Positions 14,605 through 23,886 of a stretch of DNA of 64,000 nt are shown here, in pieces (the stretch's first letter is position 1; every line of letters begins with the position of its first letter). The translations under genes and the position numbers were made by a program. This stretch comes from Bradyrhizobium sacchari (lineage in GTDB: Bacteria > Pseudomonadota > Alphaproteobacteria > Rhizobiales > Xanthobacteraceae): contig NZ_LWIG01000063.1 in assembly GCF_002068095.1 (NCBI RefSeq), positions 64,480-128,479 on the forward strand, given 5' to 3'. Under the pieces are notes generated by a model. The model worked only from the letters and a program-made list of their open reading frames with translations, ran no database searches and was not told where the DNA came from.

Positions 14605-17373
14605 CTACTCCGCGGCGTCCCGCATCTCCGCGCGCTCGGCCCTCGCCGCGCAGAACTTGAACTCCGGGATCTTGCCGAACGGATCGAGCGCGGGATTGGT
14701 GAGCAGGTTCGCCGCCGCCTCCGCGTAGCAGAACGGCATGAACACCATATTCTCCGGCACGTCGCGGTCGGAGCGGACCTTGACCTCGACGGCGCCCCGG
14801 CGGGTCTCCAGGCGGATGAAGTCGCCCGGCGCGAGCTTCTTCCTGCGCATGTCCTTCGGCGACATGAACGCGACCGCCTCCGGCTCGATCTGGTCGAGTA
14901 CCTGCGCGCGGCGGGTCATGGACCCCGTGTGCCAGTGCTCCAGCACGCGGCCGGTCGACAGCACCATGGGGTATTCGGCGTCCGGCAACTCATCCGGCGG
15001 GATGACCTTGGCCGGCACGATCTTGCCGCGGCCGCTCGCGGTCGGGAAGCCCGTGGTGAAGATAATCTCGTTGCCGGGCTTGTTCGGATCGTCGACGGGA
15101 TAGGTCACCGCGCCTTCGCGCACCAGCCGCTCCCAGGTGATGTTCTTCAGCGACGGCATCAGCTCTGCCATCTCGGTGAAGACGTCGCCGGGGCCGGCAT
15201 AATTCCAGGGCAGGCCCATGCGCTTGCCGATCTCCTGGATGATCCAGAGATCCTGCCGCGCATCGCCTGGCGGCTTGATCACCTGGCGCGCGAGCTGCAC
15301 GCGACGATCGGTGTTGGTGAAGGAGCCGTCCTTCTCCGCGAACGCCGAAGCCGGCAGGATGACGTCGGCGTGGAAGGCGGTCTCGGTGACGAAGAGATCC
15401 TGCACCACGAGATGATCGAGCATGGCGAGCGCGTGGCGCGCATGCTGCAGATCCGGGTCGGACATCGCGGGATTCTCACCCTCGATATACATGCCCTTGA
15501 TCTCGCCGGCATGGATCGCGTTCATGATCTCGACCACGGTCAGGCCGCGCACGGGATCGAGATCCTGGCCCCACAGCTTCTCGAAAGCACCGCGCATGTC
15601 GTCGCGGCCGACCGGCTGATAGTCCGGCAGGAACATCGGGATGAGGCCGGCGTCGGAGGCCCCCTGCACGTTGTTCTGGCCGCGCAGCGGATGCAGGCCG
15701 GTGCCGGGGCGGCCGACCTGGCCGGTGATCAGCGCCAGCGCAATGAGGCAGCGCGCATTGTCGGTGCCGTGGACGTGCTGGCTGATGCCCATGCCCCAGA
15801 AAATGATCGACGACTTTGCCCGCGCATAGGTGCGTGCGACCTCGCGCAGCGTCTGCGCCGGGATGCCGCAGATCGCCTCCATCTTCTCCGGCGTGAATTC
15901 CTTGATCTTCTCCTTGAGGTCTTCGAAGCCCTCGGTGTAGCCGGCGATATACTGATCGTCGGTCAGGCCTTCGGTGATGATCGTGTTGATCATCGCGTTC
16001 AGCATCGCGACATCGGAGCCAGGCTTGAACTGCAGATGCTTGGTCGCGTGACGCGACAGCGACTGCCGGCGCGGATCCATCACGAACAGTTTCGCGCCGT
16101 TCTGCTTGACCGCGTTCTTGATGAAGGTCGCGGCGACCGGATGATTCACGGTCGGATTGGCGCCGATCACGATGATGACCTCGGCGTCCATTGCGGCGGA
16201 GAACGGCGCCGACACCGCACCGGAGCTGAGGCCTTCGAACAGCGCCGCCACCGACGAGGCGTGGCACAGACGCGTGCAGTGATCGACATTGTTGGAGCCG
16301 AAACCGGTACGCACCAGCTTCTGGAACAGATAGGCCTCTTCGTTCGAGCCCTTGGCGGAGCCAAAGCCGGCGAGCGCCTTCACGCCCTTCTCGTCGCGGA
16401 TCTTGACGAGCCCCTTGGCGGCGATGTCGAGCGCCTCTTCCCAGCTCGCTTCACGGAAATGCGTGAACGGATTGGCGGGATCGACCTGGTCGTTGGCATC
16501 CTTCTTCGCATTCGGCAGCCGCACCAGCGGTTTGGTCAGGCGATGCGGATGGTGGATGTAGTCGAAGCCGAAGCGGCCCTTCACGCAAAGACGATTATGA
16601 TTGGCCGGGCCGTCGCGGCCTTCCGCGTAGATCACCTTCTCGTCCTTGACCTCGTAGGTCACCTGGCAACCGACGCCGCAGAACGGACAGAGCGAATCCA
16701 CTTTCTTGTCGGCGTAAGTCACGCGGGTCTGGTTGTCGTCCAGCATCACGGCCGGCATCAGCGCGCCGGTCGGACAGGCCTGCACGCATTCGCCGCAGGC
16801 GACACAGGTGGATTCGCCCATGGGATCGTCGAAGTCGAACACGATCTTGGCGCCGTGATTGCGGTAGGCCATCCCGATGACATCGTTGACCTGGACCTCG
16901 CGGCAGGCGCGCACGCAGAGGCCACACTGGATGCAGGCATCGAGATTGACGCGCATCGCCGGATGACTGGCGTCGGTCGCCCAGCGCTCGGCGGCGGGGA
17001 AACGGCTCTCGGTGACGCCCGTGGTCTCGGCCCAGTGCCAGAACTTGGAATCCGGATCGTGGCTGGTCTCGCGCGCCGGCTGGTCGGCGACGAGCAGCTC
17101 CATCACCATCTTTTGCGCAGCGGTCGCGCGGGCGCTTTCGGTCTTCACCTTCATGCCGACCGACGGGGTGCGCTTGCAGGACGCGGCTAGCACGCGCTCG
17201 CCCTCGATCTCGACCATGCAGGCGCGGCAATTGCCGTCGGGGCGATAGTCGGGCGCGGGCGAGTAGCAGAGATGCGGGATGTCGCGGCCCTGGCGTTTGG
17301 CGACTTGCCAGATCGTCTCGCCGGGTTTGGCTTCGACCTGCTTGCCGTCGAGCTCGAACGTAATCTTGGTCAT
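14605..17373 (-). CDS. fdsA: Formate dehydrogenase alpha (catalytic) subunit, cysteine type
   Basis: This 922-residue protein is the catalytic subunit of a cytoplasmic NAD-linked formate dehydrogenase. A [2Fe-2S] ferredoxin domain has C36, C49, C52 and C66. Two [4Fe-4S] sites follow at C147/C150/C153/C157 and C190/C193/C196/C200. The fold then enters the bis-MGD domain with its own [4Fe-4S] at C229/C232/C236/C263. The metal ligand is C370 in the segment DHCTRLCHASS, where selenoenzymes have selenocysteine; the following histidine is present. Its start overlaps the stop of the beta/gamma gene by four bases. Whether the metal is molybdenum or tungsten cannot be decided from this chain, but a tupA-containing operon lies 10 kb away. 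Confidence 0.96.
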   Translation of the reverse strand: MTKITFELDGKQVEAKPGETIWQVAKRQGRDIPHLCYSPAPDYRPDGNCRACMVEIEGERVLAASCKRTPSVGMKVKTESARATAAQKMVMELLVADQPARETSHDPDSKFWHWAETTGVTESRFPAAERWATDASHPAMRVNLDACIQCGLCVRACREVQVNDVIGMAYRNHGAKIVFDFDDPMGESTCVACGECVQACPTGALMPAVMLDDNQTRVTYADKKVDSLCPFCGVGCQVTYEVKDEKVIYAEGRDGPANHNRLCVKGRFGFDYIHHPHRLTKPLVRLPNAKKDANDQVDPANPFTHFREASWEEALDIAAKGLVKIRDEKGVKALAGFGSAKGSNEEAYLFQKLVRTGFGSNNVDHCTRLCHASSVAALFEGLSSGAVSAPFSAAMDAEVIIVIGANPTVNHPVAATFIKNAVKQNGAKLFVMDPRRQSLSRHATKHLQFKPGSDVAMLNAMINTIITEGLTDDQYIAGYTEGFEDLKEKIKEFTPEKMEAICGIPAQTLREVARTYARAKSSIIFWGMGISQHVHGTDNARCLIALALITGQVGRPGTGLHPLRGQNNVQGASDAGLIPMFLPDYQPVGRDDMRGAFEKLWGQDLDPVRGLTVVEIMNAIHAGEIKGMYIEGENPAMSDPDLQHARHALAMLDHLVVQDLFVTETAFHADVILPASAFAEKDGSFTNTDRRVQLARQVIKPPGDARQDLWIIQEIGKRMGLPWNYAGPGDVFTEMAELMPSLKNITWERLVREGAVTYPVDDPNKPGNEIIFTTGFPTASGRGKIVPAKVIPPDELPDAEYPMVLSTGRVLEHWHTGSMTRRAQVLDQIEPEAVAFMSPKDMRRKKLAPGDFIRLETRRGAVEVKVRSDRDVPENMVFMPFCYAEAAANLLTNPALDPFGKIPEFKFCAARAERAEMRDAAE

Positions 17374-19073
17374 TCGGCCGCTTCCTTGAACTCGTCAGGG
17401 AAATATTTGATCACGGAGGACAGCGGATTCGATGCCGCCTGACCGAGCCCGCAGATCGAGGCATCGCGCATCGCCTGGCTCAATTCTTCCAGCAATGCCC
17501 GGTTCCAGACCGGCTTCTGCATCAGCAGCGCCGCCTTCTGGGTTCCGACGCGGCACGGCGTACACTGGCCGCAGCTCTCGTCCTCGAAGAACTTCATCAG
17601 ATTCAGCGCGGCTGCGCGCACGCTGTCCTTCTGCGACAGGATCACGATCGCGGCCGAGCCGATGAAGCAGCCGTATTTCTCCAGCGTGCCGAAATCGAGC
17701 GGGATGTCGTCCATCGACGCCGGCAGGATGCCGCCGGAGGCGCCGCCGGGCAGGTAGGCGTAGAACTGATGACCGTCGGCCATGCCGCCGCAATATTCGT
17801 CGATCAGCTCGCGCACGGTGATGCCCGCGGGCGCGAGCTTCATGCCGGGATTCTTGACGCGGCCCGAGACCGAGAAGCTGCGCAGGCCATGACGCTCGTG
17901 GCGGCCATGGCTCTTCCACCAGTCGGCGCCCTTCTCGACGATGTCGCGCACCCACCACAGCGTCTCGACGTTGTTGATGAGCGTCGGCAGTCCGAACAGG
18001 CCGACCTGGAACGGATAAGGCGGCTTGTGCCGGGGCAGGCCGCGCTTGCCCTCGATGCTTTCAAGCAGTGAGGACTCTTCGCCGCAGATGTAAGCTCCGG
18101 CACCGCGGCGCATGTGCAGCGTCGGACCGCCGTCGGGAAGCTTTGCGATCTCGCGCTCCAGGATCTCGCGCGAGGCCGGATATTCGTCGCGCAAATAGAT
18201 GTAGACGTCGGAGGCCTGCACCACATGCGCGCCGATCAGCATGCCCTCGATGAAACGGTGCGGATCGCTCTCGAGATAGACGCGGTCCTTGAACGTGCCG
18301 GGCTCGCCCTCGTCGCCGTTGATCGCCATCAGCCGCGGGCCGGGCTCGCCAAGCACCGCGCGCCATTTGCGTCCCGTGGGGAAGCCGGCGCCGCCGAGGC
18401 CGCGCAGCGAAGCATCGTCGAGCGACTTCAGGAGATCGTCCTTCGACAGCTCGCCCGAGCGCAGGCGACCCAGCAGCTTGTAGCCGCCGCCGGCAACATA
18501 CGCGTCGTAGTCGATATATTTGGGCAGATGCGCGTGGGTGTCGCCAGCCTTCGCCGCCGCCATCACATTGGCGATGGTCGCATGGTCGACGAAGTTGTGG
18601 CCGACTTCCGCAGCCGGCGCGGTATCGCAGCGACCGACACAGGGCGCGCGCACGACGCGGATGCCGGGACCCGATGCGCTCTGCAGATCCTCGAGCAGCT
18701 TCTCGCCGCCGAGCATGGCACAGGTCAGCGAATCGCAGACACGTATCGTCAGCGGCGGAATGTTGGGCTCGCCCTCCTTCACCACGTCGAAATGCGCATA
18801 GAAGGTCGCGGTCTCGAACACTTCGGCGAAGGCCAGCTTCATCTCGTCGGCGAGCGCGGCAAGGTGCGCGGCCGAAATCTGGTGATATTTGTCCTGGATC
18901 AGGTGCAGATATTCGATCAGGAGATCGCGCCGCCGCGGGCGGTCGCCGAGCAATTGCTCGATCTCATGCGCGGCGGTGGGATCGACCTGCCGCCCCTTGG
19001 GCGTGGCCTTGGCTCGCTTCCGTCCCTCGCCCGGATGTTCGAACGAGCGGACCTCATGCACGTCGTGGCTCAT
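17370..19073 (-). CDS. fdsB: Formate dehydrogenase fused gamma/beta subunit (NuoE-NuoF type)
   Basis: The 567-residue chain joins a NuoE-like [2Fe-2S] domain (C113, C118, C145, C149) to a NuoF-like domain that binds FMN and NADH (GLGGAGFPTGRKW, GDEGEPGTFKDR) and ends with a [4Fe-4S] site SCGQCTPCR. It passes electrons from the alpha subunit to NAD+. In Rhodobacter or Cupriavidus Fds the two parts are separate FdsG and FdsB proteins; the fused form matches the length and order of Methylorubrum Fdh1B. It is the first gene of the operon, overlapping the alpha gene by ATGA. A perfect inverted repeat lies 46 bp upstream. Confidence 0.95.
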   Translation of the reverse strand: MSHDVHEVRSFEHPGEGRKRAKATPKGRQVDPTAAHEIEQLLGDRPRRRDLLIEYLHLIQDKYHQISAAHLAALADEMKLAFAEVFETATFYAHFDVVKEGEPNIPPLTIRVCDSLTCAMLGGEKLLEDLQSASGPGIRVVRAPCVGRCDTAPAAEVGHNFVDHATIANVMAAAKAGDTHAHLPKYIDYDAYVAGGGYKLLGRLRSGELSKDDLLKSLDDASLRGLGGAGFPTGRKWRAVLGEPGPRLMAINGDEGEPGTFKDRVYLESDPHRFIEGMLIGAHVVQASDVYIYLRDEYPASREILEREIAKLPDGGPTLHMRRGAGAYICGEESSLLESIEGKRGLPRHKPPYPFQVGLFGLPTLINNVETLWWVRDIVEKGADWWKSHGRHERHGLRSFSVSGRVKNPGMKLAPAGITVRELIDEYCGGMADGHQFYAYLPGGASGGILPASMDDIPLDFGTLEKYGCFIGSAAIVILSQKDSVRAAALNLMKFFEDESCGQCTPCRVGTQKAALLMQKPVWNRALLEELSQAMRDASICGLGQAASNPLSSVIKYFPDEFKEAAE

Positions 19074-19118
19074 CGATGGTCTCGTAAACCTTCTTTAGAA
19101 CGTGTCCAACACTAGCCT

Positions 19119-19137
19119 TTGGCATACCAGATGCCAA
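19119..19137. promoter_or_regulatory. Inverted repeat upstream of formate dehydrogenase operon
   Basis: TTGGCAT (19119-19125) and ATGCCAA (19131-19137) form a perfect 7-bp inverted repeat with a 5-base centre ACCAG. It sits 46-64 bp before the start of the formate dehydrogenase operon, where a repressor or activator would bind. The TGGCATACCA-like core resembles GntR-type sites. No dedicated regulator gene is adjacent. Confidence 0.5.
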
Positions 19138-19224
19138 GAGAATTCATCCGTCCGGATAAGCATTTAAGGGGCATGCGGCCAAAGAGCCCCACGCCCCCTA
19201 CGAACTGTTCCCGGGAACCCGGGC

Positions 19225-19500
19225 TCAACTCTTGCTCATGCACTCTTCGATGTAGAACCAGCGGTCATCTTCAGCCAGGCCCTTGGACTTCACCTCGGCG
19301 CGGCAGGCCTTGAGCTTCGGCTTGTTGGCCGCCCACTTGGCTTTCATGTCCTTCAGCTTCTGCATGGTGAGCTTGACCTTGCCCGGCTTGGCTTCGGTCG
19401 TCGCGGCCGGTGCAGCGGGCGCGGTGGCGGTCTGTGCAGACGCGGCATGAAGGCCGGCGACCAGCAACACGGCCGCAAGGCAAATTCGGGTGCGAAGCAT
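19225..19500 (-). CDS. Small exported protein, possibly PsiF-like
   Basis: A 91-residue protein with a signal peptide (MLRTRICLAAVLLVAGLHAASAQ), an Ala/Pro/Thr linker, and a short basic domain with two cysteines (KACRAEV and IEECMSKS) that could form a disulfide after export. The pattern of a lysine-rich helix followed by C...W...EEC resembles small PsiF-like periplasmic proteins, but I am not certain. It lies between the formate dehydrogenase and oxalate/formate carrier genes on the same strand, with a 92-bp gap after the carrier gene. Function unknown. Confidence 0.75.
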   Translation of the reverse strand: MLRTRICLAAVLLVAGLHAASAQTATAPAAPAATTEAKPGKVKLTMQKLKDMKAKWAANKPKLKACRAEVKSKGLAEDDRWFYIEECMSKS

Positions 19501-19592
19501 TTAAATCCCCTAAGTCCCATTCTTGGTGATGTCTAAAAGGCGAACGCTGCGGGACGCTGATCATGAGCATCCCGCAGCTGTCTCGACGGCGA

Positions 19593-21248
19593 TCAGAAGA
19601 TCTTGACCGCGCTCTCCAGCGTCTTCCAGACACCCCAGAGCAGGGGAATGCCGACGAAGGCCCAGAACAGCGCCGCCTTGGCATCAAGCCCGCCAAAGCC
19701 GATGCCGTAGGAGCCGTGCGGCCCTGCGGCGGCGGCGCTGGCGCTCGCCGCCTGCAATTTGGCGACGTCGGCCTCCTTCATGTGCCACTTCGAATCGACC
19801 GGCTTGATCAGGTAGTTGCAGATCAGGCCTGCGATCAGCATCGCGCACAGGATGTACATGGTCGTGTTGTAGAGCTGATCTCGCGGCACGCCGGCGGCGA
19901 GCTGGAACTCGCGGATGTAGTTCACCACGACGGGACCGATGATGCCGGCCGTCGACCATGCCGTCAGCAACCGCCCATGGATGGCGCCGACGAACTGGGT
20001 GCCGAACATGTCGGCAAGATAGGCCGGCACGGTGGCGAAGCCGCCGCCATACATCGACAGGATGATGCCGAAGCCGAGCACGAACAGCAGCTTCGAGCCC
20101 ATCGCCGCGAAGGTCGGCGCCAGCGCGTACAGCACGATGCCGAGGATGAAGAACGTATAATAGGTGTTCTTCCGCCCGATCTTGTCCGACAGCGACGCCC
20201 AGAAGAAGCGGCCGCCGATGTTGAACAGCGACAGCAATCCGGCGAAGCCCGCGGCGATCGCCGCGATCTGCGCCTTCTGCCCGGCGTCGAGCGCATTGAA
20301 GCCGACGTCCGGCAGACCGATCAGCTTGCCCGCGAAGATCTCCTGCAGCATTGGCGAGGCCATGCCGATCACACCGATACCAGCCGACACGTTCAGGCAG
20401 AGCACCCACCAGATCAGCCAGAACTGCGGAGTCTTGTGCGCGTCGTTGAGATGGACATTGTTCTTCGAGATCATCGCGTTGGCCTTGACCGGCGGGGTCC
20501 AGCCCTCGGGCTGCCAGCCGGGCGGCGGCAAACGATAGCGGAACGCGCCGATCATCATGAACACGAAGTAGATGACGCCCATCGCGACGAAGGTCTCCCA
20601 GACACCGACGGAGGTCGGGGTCTTGAAGTAGTTCATCAGCAGGTTCGCCAGCGGCGCGCCGATCATGGCGCCGCCGCCGAAGCCCATGATGGCCATGCCG
20701 GTCGCCATGCCGCGGCGGTCGGGAAACCACTTCACCAGCGTCGACACTGGCGAGATGTAGCCAAGGCCGAGGCCGACGCCGCCGATCACGCCGGAGCCCA
20801 GCCACAACAGCCAGAGCTGATGGGTGTAGACGCCGATCGCACCGAGGAACAGGCCACCGCACCAGCACAACGCCGAAACGAAGCCGGCCTTGCGCGGGCC
20901 CACGCGCTCCAGCCAGCCGCCCCAGACCGCGGCCGCAATACCGAGGAGCACGAAGAACAGCGTGTACATCCAGCCCATGCTGGCGACCTTCCAGTCGCAA
21001 GTGGTCGTGAACAGCTCCTGCAACAGCGAAATATCCCCGCACGTCTTCGGCGCGGTCAGCCCGATCGCGCGCGACAGCGGCAGCCAGAACACCGAGAAGC
21101 CATAAGCCATGCCGATGCAGAGATGGATGCAAAGTGCCGCCGGCGGCACCAGCCAGCGATTGAAGCCGGCGGTCGCGATGGTCCGCTCGCGATCAAGAAA
21201 ACCCGTACCAGCGCCCGAAATCGTCCCAGCGCTTTCAACACTTGCCAT
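19593..21248 (-). CDS. OFA-family MFS transporter (oxalate/formate antiporter-like)
   Basis: The 551-residue membrane protein has about twelve helices of the major facilitator type and the OFA-family features: PPAALCIHLCIGMAYGFSVFW in helix 1, GLGYISPVSTLVKWFPDRRG between helices 4 and 5, and a long central loop. OFA carriers include OxlT, which exchanges oxalate for formate. The ATG at 21248 was chosen because GGGGAGGAATGT stands before it. It differs from OxlT in an insertion of about 40 residues after helix 1 containing two cysteines. Its place near the formate dehydrogenase suggests import of oxalate or formate, or another monocarboxylate. Confidence 0.88.
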   Translation of the reverse strand: MASVESAGTISGAGTGFLDRERTIATAGFNRWLVPPAALCIHLCIGMAYGFSVFWLPLSRAIGLTAPKTCGDISLLQELFTTTCDWKVASMGWMYTLFFVLLGIAAAVWGGWLERVGPRKAGFVSALCWCGGLFLGAIGVYTHQLWLLWLGSGVIGGVGLGLGYISPVSTLVKWFPDRRGMATGMAIMGFGGGAMIGAPLANLLMNYFKTPTSVGVWETFVAMGVIYFVFMMIGAFRYRLPPPGWQPEGWTPPVKANAMISKNNVHLNDAHKTPQFWLIWWVLCLNVSAGIGVIGMASPMLQEIFAGKLIGLPDVGFNALDAGQKAQIAAIAAGFAGLLSLFNIGGRFFWASLSDKIGRKNTYYTFFILGIVLYALAPTFAAMGSKLLFVLGFGIILSMYGGGFATVPAYLADMFGTQFVGAIHGRLLTAWSTAGIIGPVVVNYIREFQLAAGVPRDQLYNTTMYILCAMLIAGLICNYLIKPVDSKWHMKEADVAKLQAASASAAAAGPHGSYGIGFGGLDAKAALFWAFVGIPLLWGVWKTLESAVKIF

Positions 21249-21574
21249 ACATTCCTCCCCTGACAGGTCGCCCTTCTGAGCGAGCCTGCCGCTGCCATTT
21301 TGGTCCTCAGCCCCATTGCAGAGCAGCCGATTGTCCCTGCTGCCCCACACGATCATCCGACGCGCGCCAGGACCGTCACGCACGCCTGAAAAGTTAACCC
21401 CTCGCGCGGGGCTCTATGCCCGATACCAGGTGCGTGCAGGCGTCTTGTTTGCCCCGTTGAACCGCGTATCGCGGACAAGACTCAACCTCCGCGCCTGCAC
21501 GGACAAAGTCAATTGGGGCAGAAGCCGTGATTGATGTCGATAGACAAAAGGTCGGTATCAGCGCGGTAACGGGC
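21249..21574. other. Intergenic region upstream of the OFA transporter
   Basis: About 325 bases between the transporter start and the end of the tusA-like gene. No convincing gene or strong repeat was seen. It should contain the transporter promoter. Confidence 0.4.
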
Positions 21575-21838
21575 TCAAGAACGCAACGCACCATTGACGT
21601 CTGCTATCGAACCATTTGCTTTTTCTATCAAGAACACGATGCGCGCGTCGTTGCGCTCGGTGATCTCCACCTTGTCGCCGGTCTCGCGGATCAGGTTCGG
21701 AATGTCAATCACCGACAGCGGGTCGGTGCAGTGCACTTCGAGCTGATCGCCCGGTTGCAACGGCTTCAGCGCCTTGCGCGTCTTCAGCGCCGGCAGCGGG
21801 CATTTCAGCCCGGTGAGATCGAGCGTGGTCCTGGTCAT
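21575..21838 (-). CDS. TusA/SirA-like sulfur carrier protein
   Basis: The 87-residue protein is a TusA-family sulfur carrier: it has the signature LKCPLP near residue 12 with the sulfur-accepting cysteine, and the later PLSVIDIPNL segment. TusA proteins deliver persulfide sulfur to tRNA modification or, in some bacteria, to FdhD and molybdenum cofactor sulfuration. Its position 45 bp downstream of moeA in a run of cofactor genes favours the second role. A paralogue for tRNA thiolation may exist elsewhere. The key cysteine and proline are intact. Confidence 0.88.
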   Translation of the reverse strand: MTRTTLDLTGLKCPLPALKTRKALKPLQPGDQLEVHCTDPLSVIDIPNLIRETGDKVEITERNDARIVFLIEKANGSIADVNGALRS

Positions 21839-21882
21839 GGGAGCAACATGGCGGGGTGCGGCGACGGCGTCAACGCAACCGC

Positions 21883-23139
21883 TTACAGCAGATCGGCATA
21901 AGACAGGAAACCCACGCTCTGGCCCGGCTCGACGCGCGTAATGTCCTCGCCGAGCTCAACGAGGCCATCCGTCTCGACCAGCGACGACAACAGCCCCGCA
22001 CCTTCGCGCGGGAACTTGATGGCCTCCAGCGTGCCGTCATCCCCGCTCCGTAATGAGGCGCGAACGAATTCACGGCGGCCGATCTTCTTCTTGTAGGTGA
22101 ATGCCGCGCGCACCGGGATCGGCAGAAGCGGTTCCGGCAGGCCGCCGGCGAGCGCCAGCACGGTCGGCCGCACCACATGGACGAAGGTGACAAAGCTCGC
22201 GACAGGATTGCCGGGCAATCCGATCAGCGGCGTGCCGCCGATGATGCCCATCGCCACGGGGCGGCCCGGCTTGATCGCCATCCGCCACAGCACGAGCGAG
22301 CCGACGCTCTCGACCGCCGCCTTGACGTGATCCTCCTCACCGGTCGAGACGCCGCCTGTGGTGAGGATGAGATCGTGCGCACCTGCGACCTCCTTCAGGC
22401 CGCTCGCAAGCGACGTTCGCTCGTCGCGCAAAATGCCGAGATCGCTAACCTCGCAGCCGAGCCGGCGCAGCATCGCCATCAGCATGAAGCGGTTGGAATC
22501 GAACAGCTGCGAGGCCGCGCGGGGCTCGCCGGGCGAGGCCAGCTCGTCGCCGGTCGAGAACACCGCGACGCGGATGCGCCTGACCACGTCGAGCCTGACA
22601 AGACCGAATGCCGCGGCAAGCGCGACATGCTGTGGCCGCAAGCGCTGGCCGCCGCGCAGCGCAACGTGTCCTTTGGGAATATCCTCGCCGGCGGGGCGGA
22701 CATTCGCGCCCGGCTTCAGCCCCGGCGGCAGCACGATCCGGCCGGAATCGTCGATGCGGACATCCTCCTGCATGAAGACGGTTTCGGCCTCTGGCGGCAT
22801 CGGCGCGCCCGTGAAGATTCGCGCGGTGTGGCCGGGCTTGATCGCGGCTTGCGCTAGGCCGCCGGCCTGGATGCGGCCGTCGAGCGGGAATGCCTGCTCC
22901 GCAGCCTGCGGAAGGTCCGCGTTGCGCATGGCGTAACCGTCGACCGCAGAGTTGGTGAACGGCGGCAGCGGCAGGGGCGCAGCGATATCGCGCGCCAGCA
23001 CGCGCCCGTCCGCATCGACGAGCGCCACGGTTTCCAGATCGGTAATCGCGTTGACGCGCGTGGTGATCAGGCCAACGGCCTCGTCGACCGACATCATCGG
23101 TCCGCCGAAGGCAAAGCAATCGTCCGACAGTTGCGCCAT
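21883..23139 (-). CDS. moeA: Molybdopterin molybdenumtransferase MoeA
   Basis: The 418-residue protein is a full-length MoeA, which inserts molybdate into adenylated molybdopterin. Key motifs are present: PPFTNSAVDGYAMR near residue 59, the FSTGDEL segment, TTGGVSTGEEDHV, KPGRPVAMG and LPGNPVAS. It is 9 bp downstream of mobB in the same direction, so the two are co-transcribed. Two further MoeA-like proteins are encoded at 27285-30375; this one is the canonical copy with all catalytic acids in place. Confidence 0.95.
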   Translation of the reverse strand: MAQLSDDCFAFGGPMMSVDEAVGLITTRVNAITDLETVALVDADGRVLARDIAAPLPLPPFTNSAVDGYAMRNADLPQAAEQAFPLDGRIQAGGLAQAAIKPGHTARIFTGAPMPPEAETVFMQEDVRIDDSGRIVLPPGLKPGANVRPAGEDIPKGHVALRGGQRLRPQHVALAAAFGLVRLDVVRRIRVAVFSTGDELASPGEPRAASQLFDSNRFMLMAMLRRLGCEVSDLGILRDERTSLASGLKEVAGAHDLILTTGGVSTGEEDHVKAAVESVGSLVLWRMAIKPGRPVAMGIIGGTPLIGLPGNPVASFVTFVHVVRPTVLALAGGLPEPLLPIPVRAAFTYKKKIGRREFVRASLRSGDDGTLEAIKFPREGAGLLSSLVETDGLVELGEDITRVEPGQSVGFLSYADLL

Positions 23140-23148
23140 GGTGCCTCG

Positions 23149-23676
23149 TCAGCGTGTCGCGGCGCTTCTCGCCACCGCTTCCTCGACCGGCATCGCCGCG
23201 CGCAGCAGCAACGCGGCCACAGCGGGGATATCATCGAGATGGACGGTCGGCAGCCGGGTTTCAATGGCGGTGTCGGTCGCAATCCCGGCAATTCCGGGAT
23301 CGTCCGGAAACAGCAGCGGCTTGCCATTGGCGGCGCGATGCACCTCGATCTTGCGATGCGGCTCGCGCTTGAACCCCTCGACCACGACGAGATCGACGGC
23401 CGACAGCTTGCTCAATAATTCCGGCAGCCGCGGCTCCGCCGCGCCGCGCAATTCGTGCATCAAGGCCCAGCGATTTGACGAGGCAACCAGCACCTCCGCC
23501 GCGCCTGCTTCGCGGTGCCGCCAGGAATCCTTGCCGGGGACGTCGACGTCGAACTGGTGATGCGCATGCTTGATGACGGAGACGCGCAGGCCCTGCGCGT
23601 TGAAATGCGGGATCAGCCGCGTCAACAGTGTGGTCTTTCCCGCACCGCTCCAGCCTGCAAGGCCGATGACTTTCAT
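23149..23676 (-). CDS. mobB: Molybdopterin-guanine dinucleotide biosynthesis adaptor MobB
   Basis: The 175-residue P-loop protein starts MKVIGLAGWSGAGKTTLL, giving the GTP-binding Walker A motif, followed by VIKHAHHQFDVDVPGKDSWR, which is diagnostic for MobB. MobB assists MobA in attaching GMP to molybdopterin. The ATG at 23676 is the first one before the P-loop; the long open frame upstream overlaps a palindromic repeat and fdhD and is not coding. It is the first gene of a mobB - moeA - tusA-like group. Confidence 0.94.
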   Translation of the reverse strand: MKVIGLAGWSGAGKTTLLTRLIPHFNAQGLRVSVIKHAHHQFDVDVPGKDSWRHREAGAAEVLVASSNRWALMHELRGAAEPRLPELLSKLSAVDLVVVEGFKREPHRKIEVHRAANGKPLLFPDDPGIAGIATDTAIETRLPTVHLDDIPAVAALLLRAAMPVEEAVARSAATR

Positions 23677-23731
23677 AACCGTTCGATCTCCGCCAACGGC
23701 TCGCCAGCCGATGGAACCACCAACCTCTCCA

Positions 23732-23813
23732 CCGTCATTGCGAGCGCAGCGAAGCAATCCAGACCATTTCCGCGGGGGCATTGCTGGAGTGCTTCGCTCC
23801 GCTCGCAATGACG
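23732..23813. repeat. Intergenic palindromic repeat, copy 2
   Basis: An 82-base imperfect palindrome with ends ccgtcattgcgag and ctcgcaatgacg and inner arms gcgaagcaatccag and ctggagtgcttcgc. It is the same family as the copy at 14509-14596. It lies between the divergent mobB and fdhD genes. Confidence 0.85.
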
Positions 23814-23886
23814 AGCGGAGGCATTTTGCCCATTCCCGACCATGCTTATATCGGCTTGAGCGGAATGTCATGCTAACGTCGCGGCC

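Noticed and set aside
16262..16273. Possible selenocysteine in formate dehydrogenase
   Set aside because: The ligand position is an ordinary cysteine codon (C370), not TGA, so no recoding is needed.
19207..19220. CCCGGGAACCCGGG near the end of the small exported protein gene
   Set aside because: It can pair but is short and has no U run; not enough for a terminator call.
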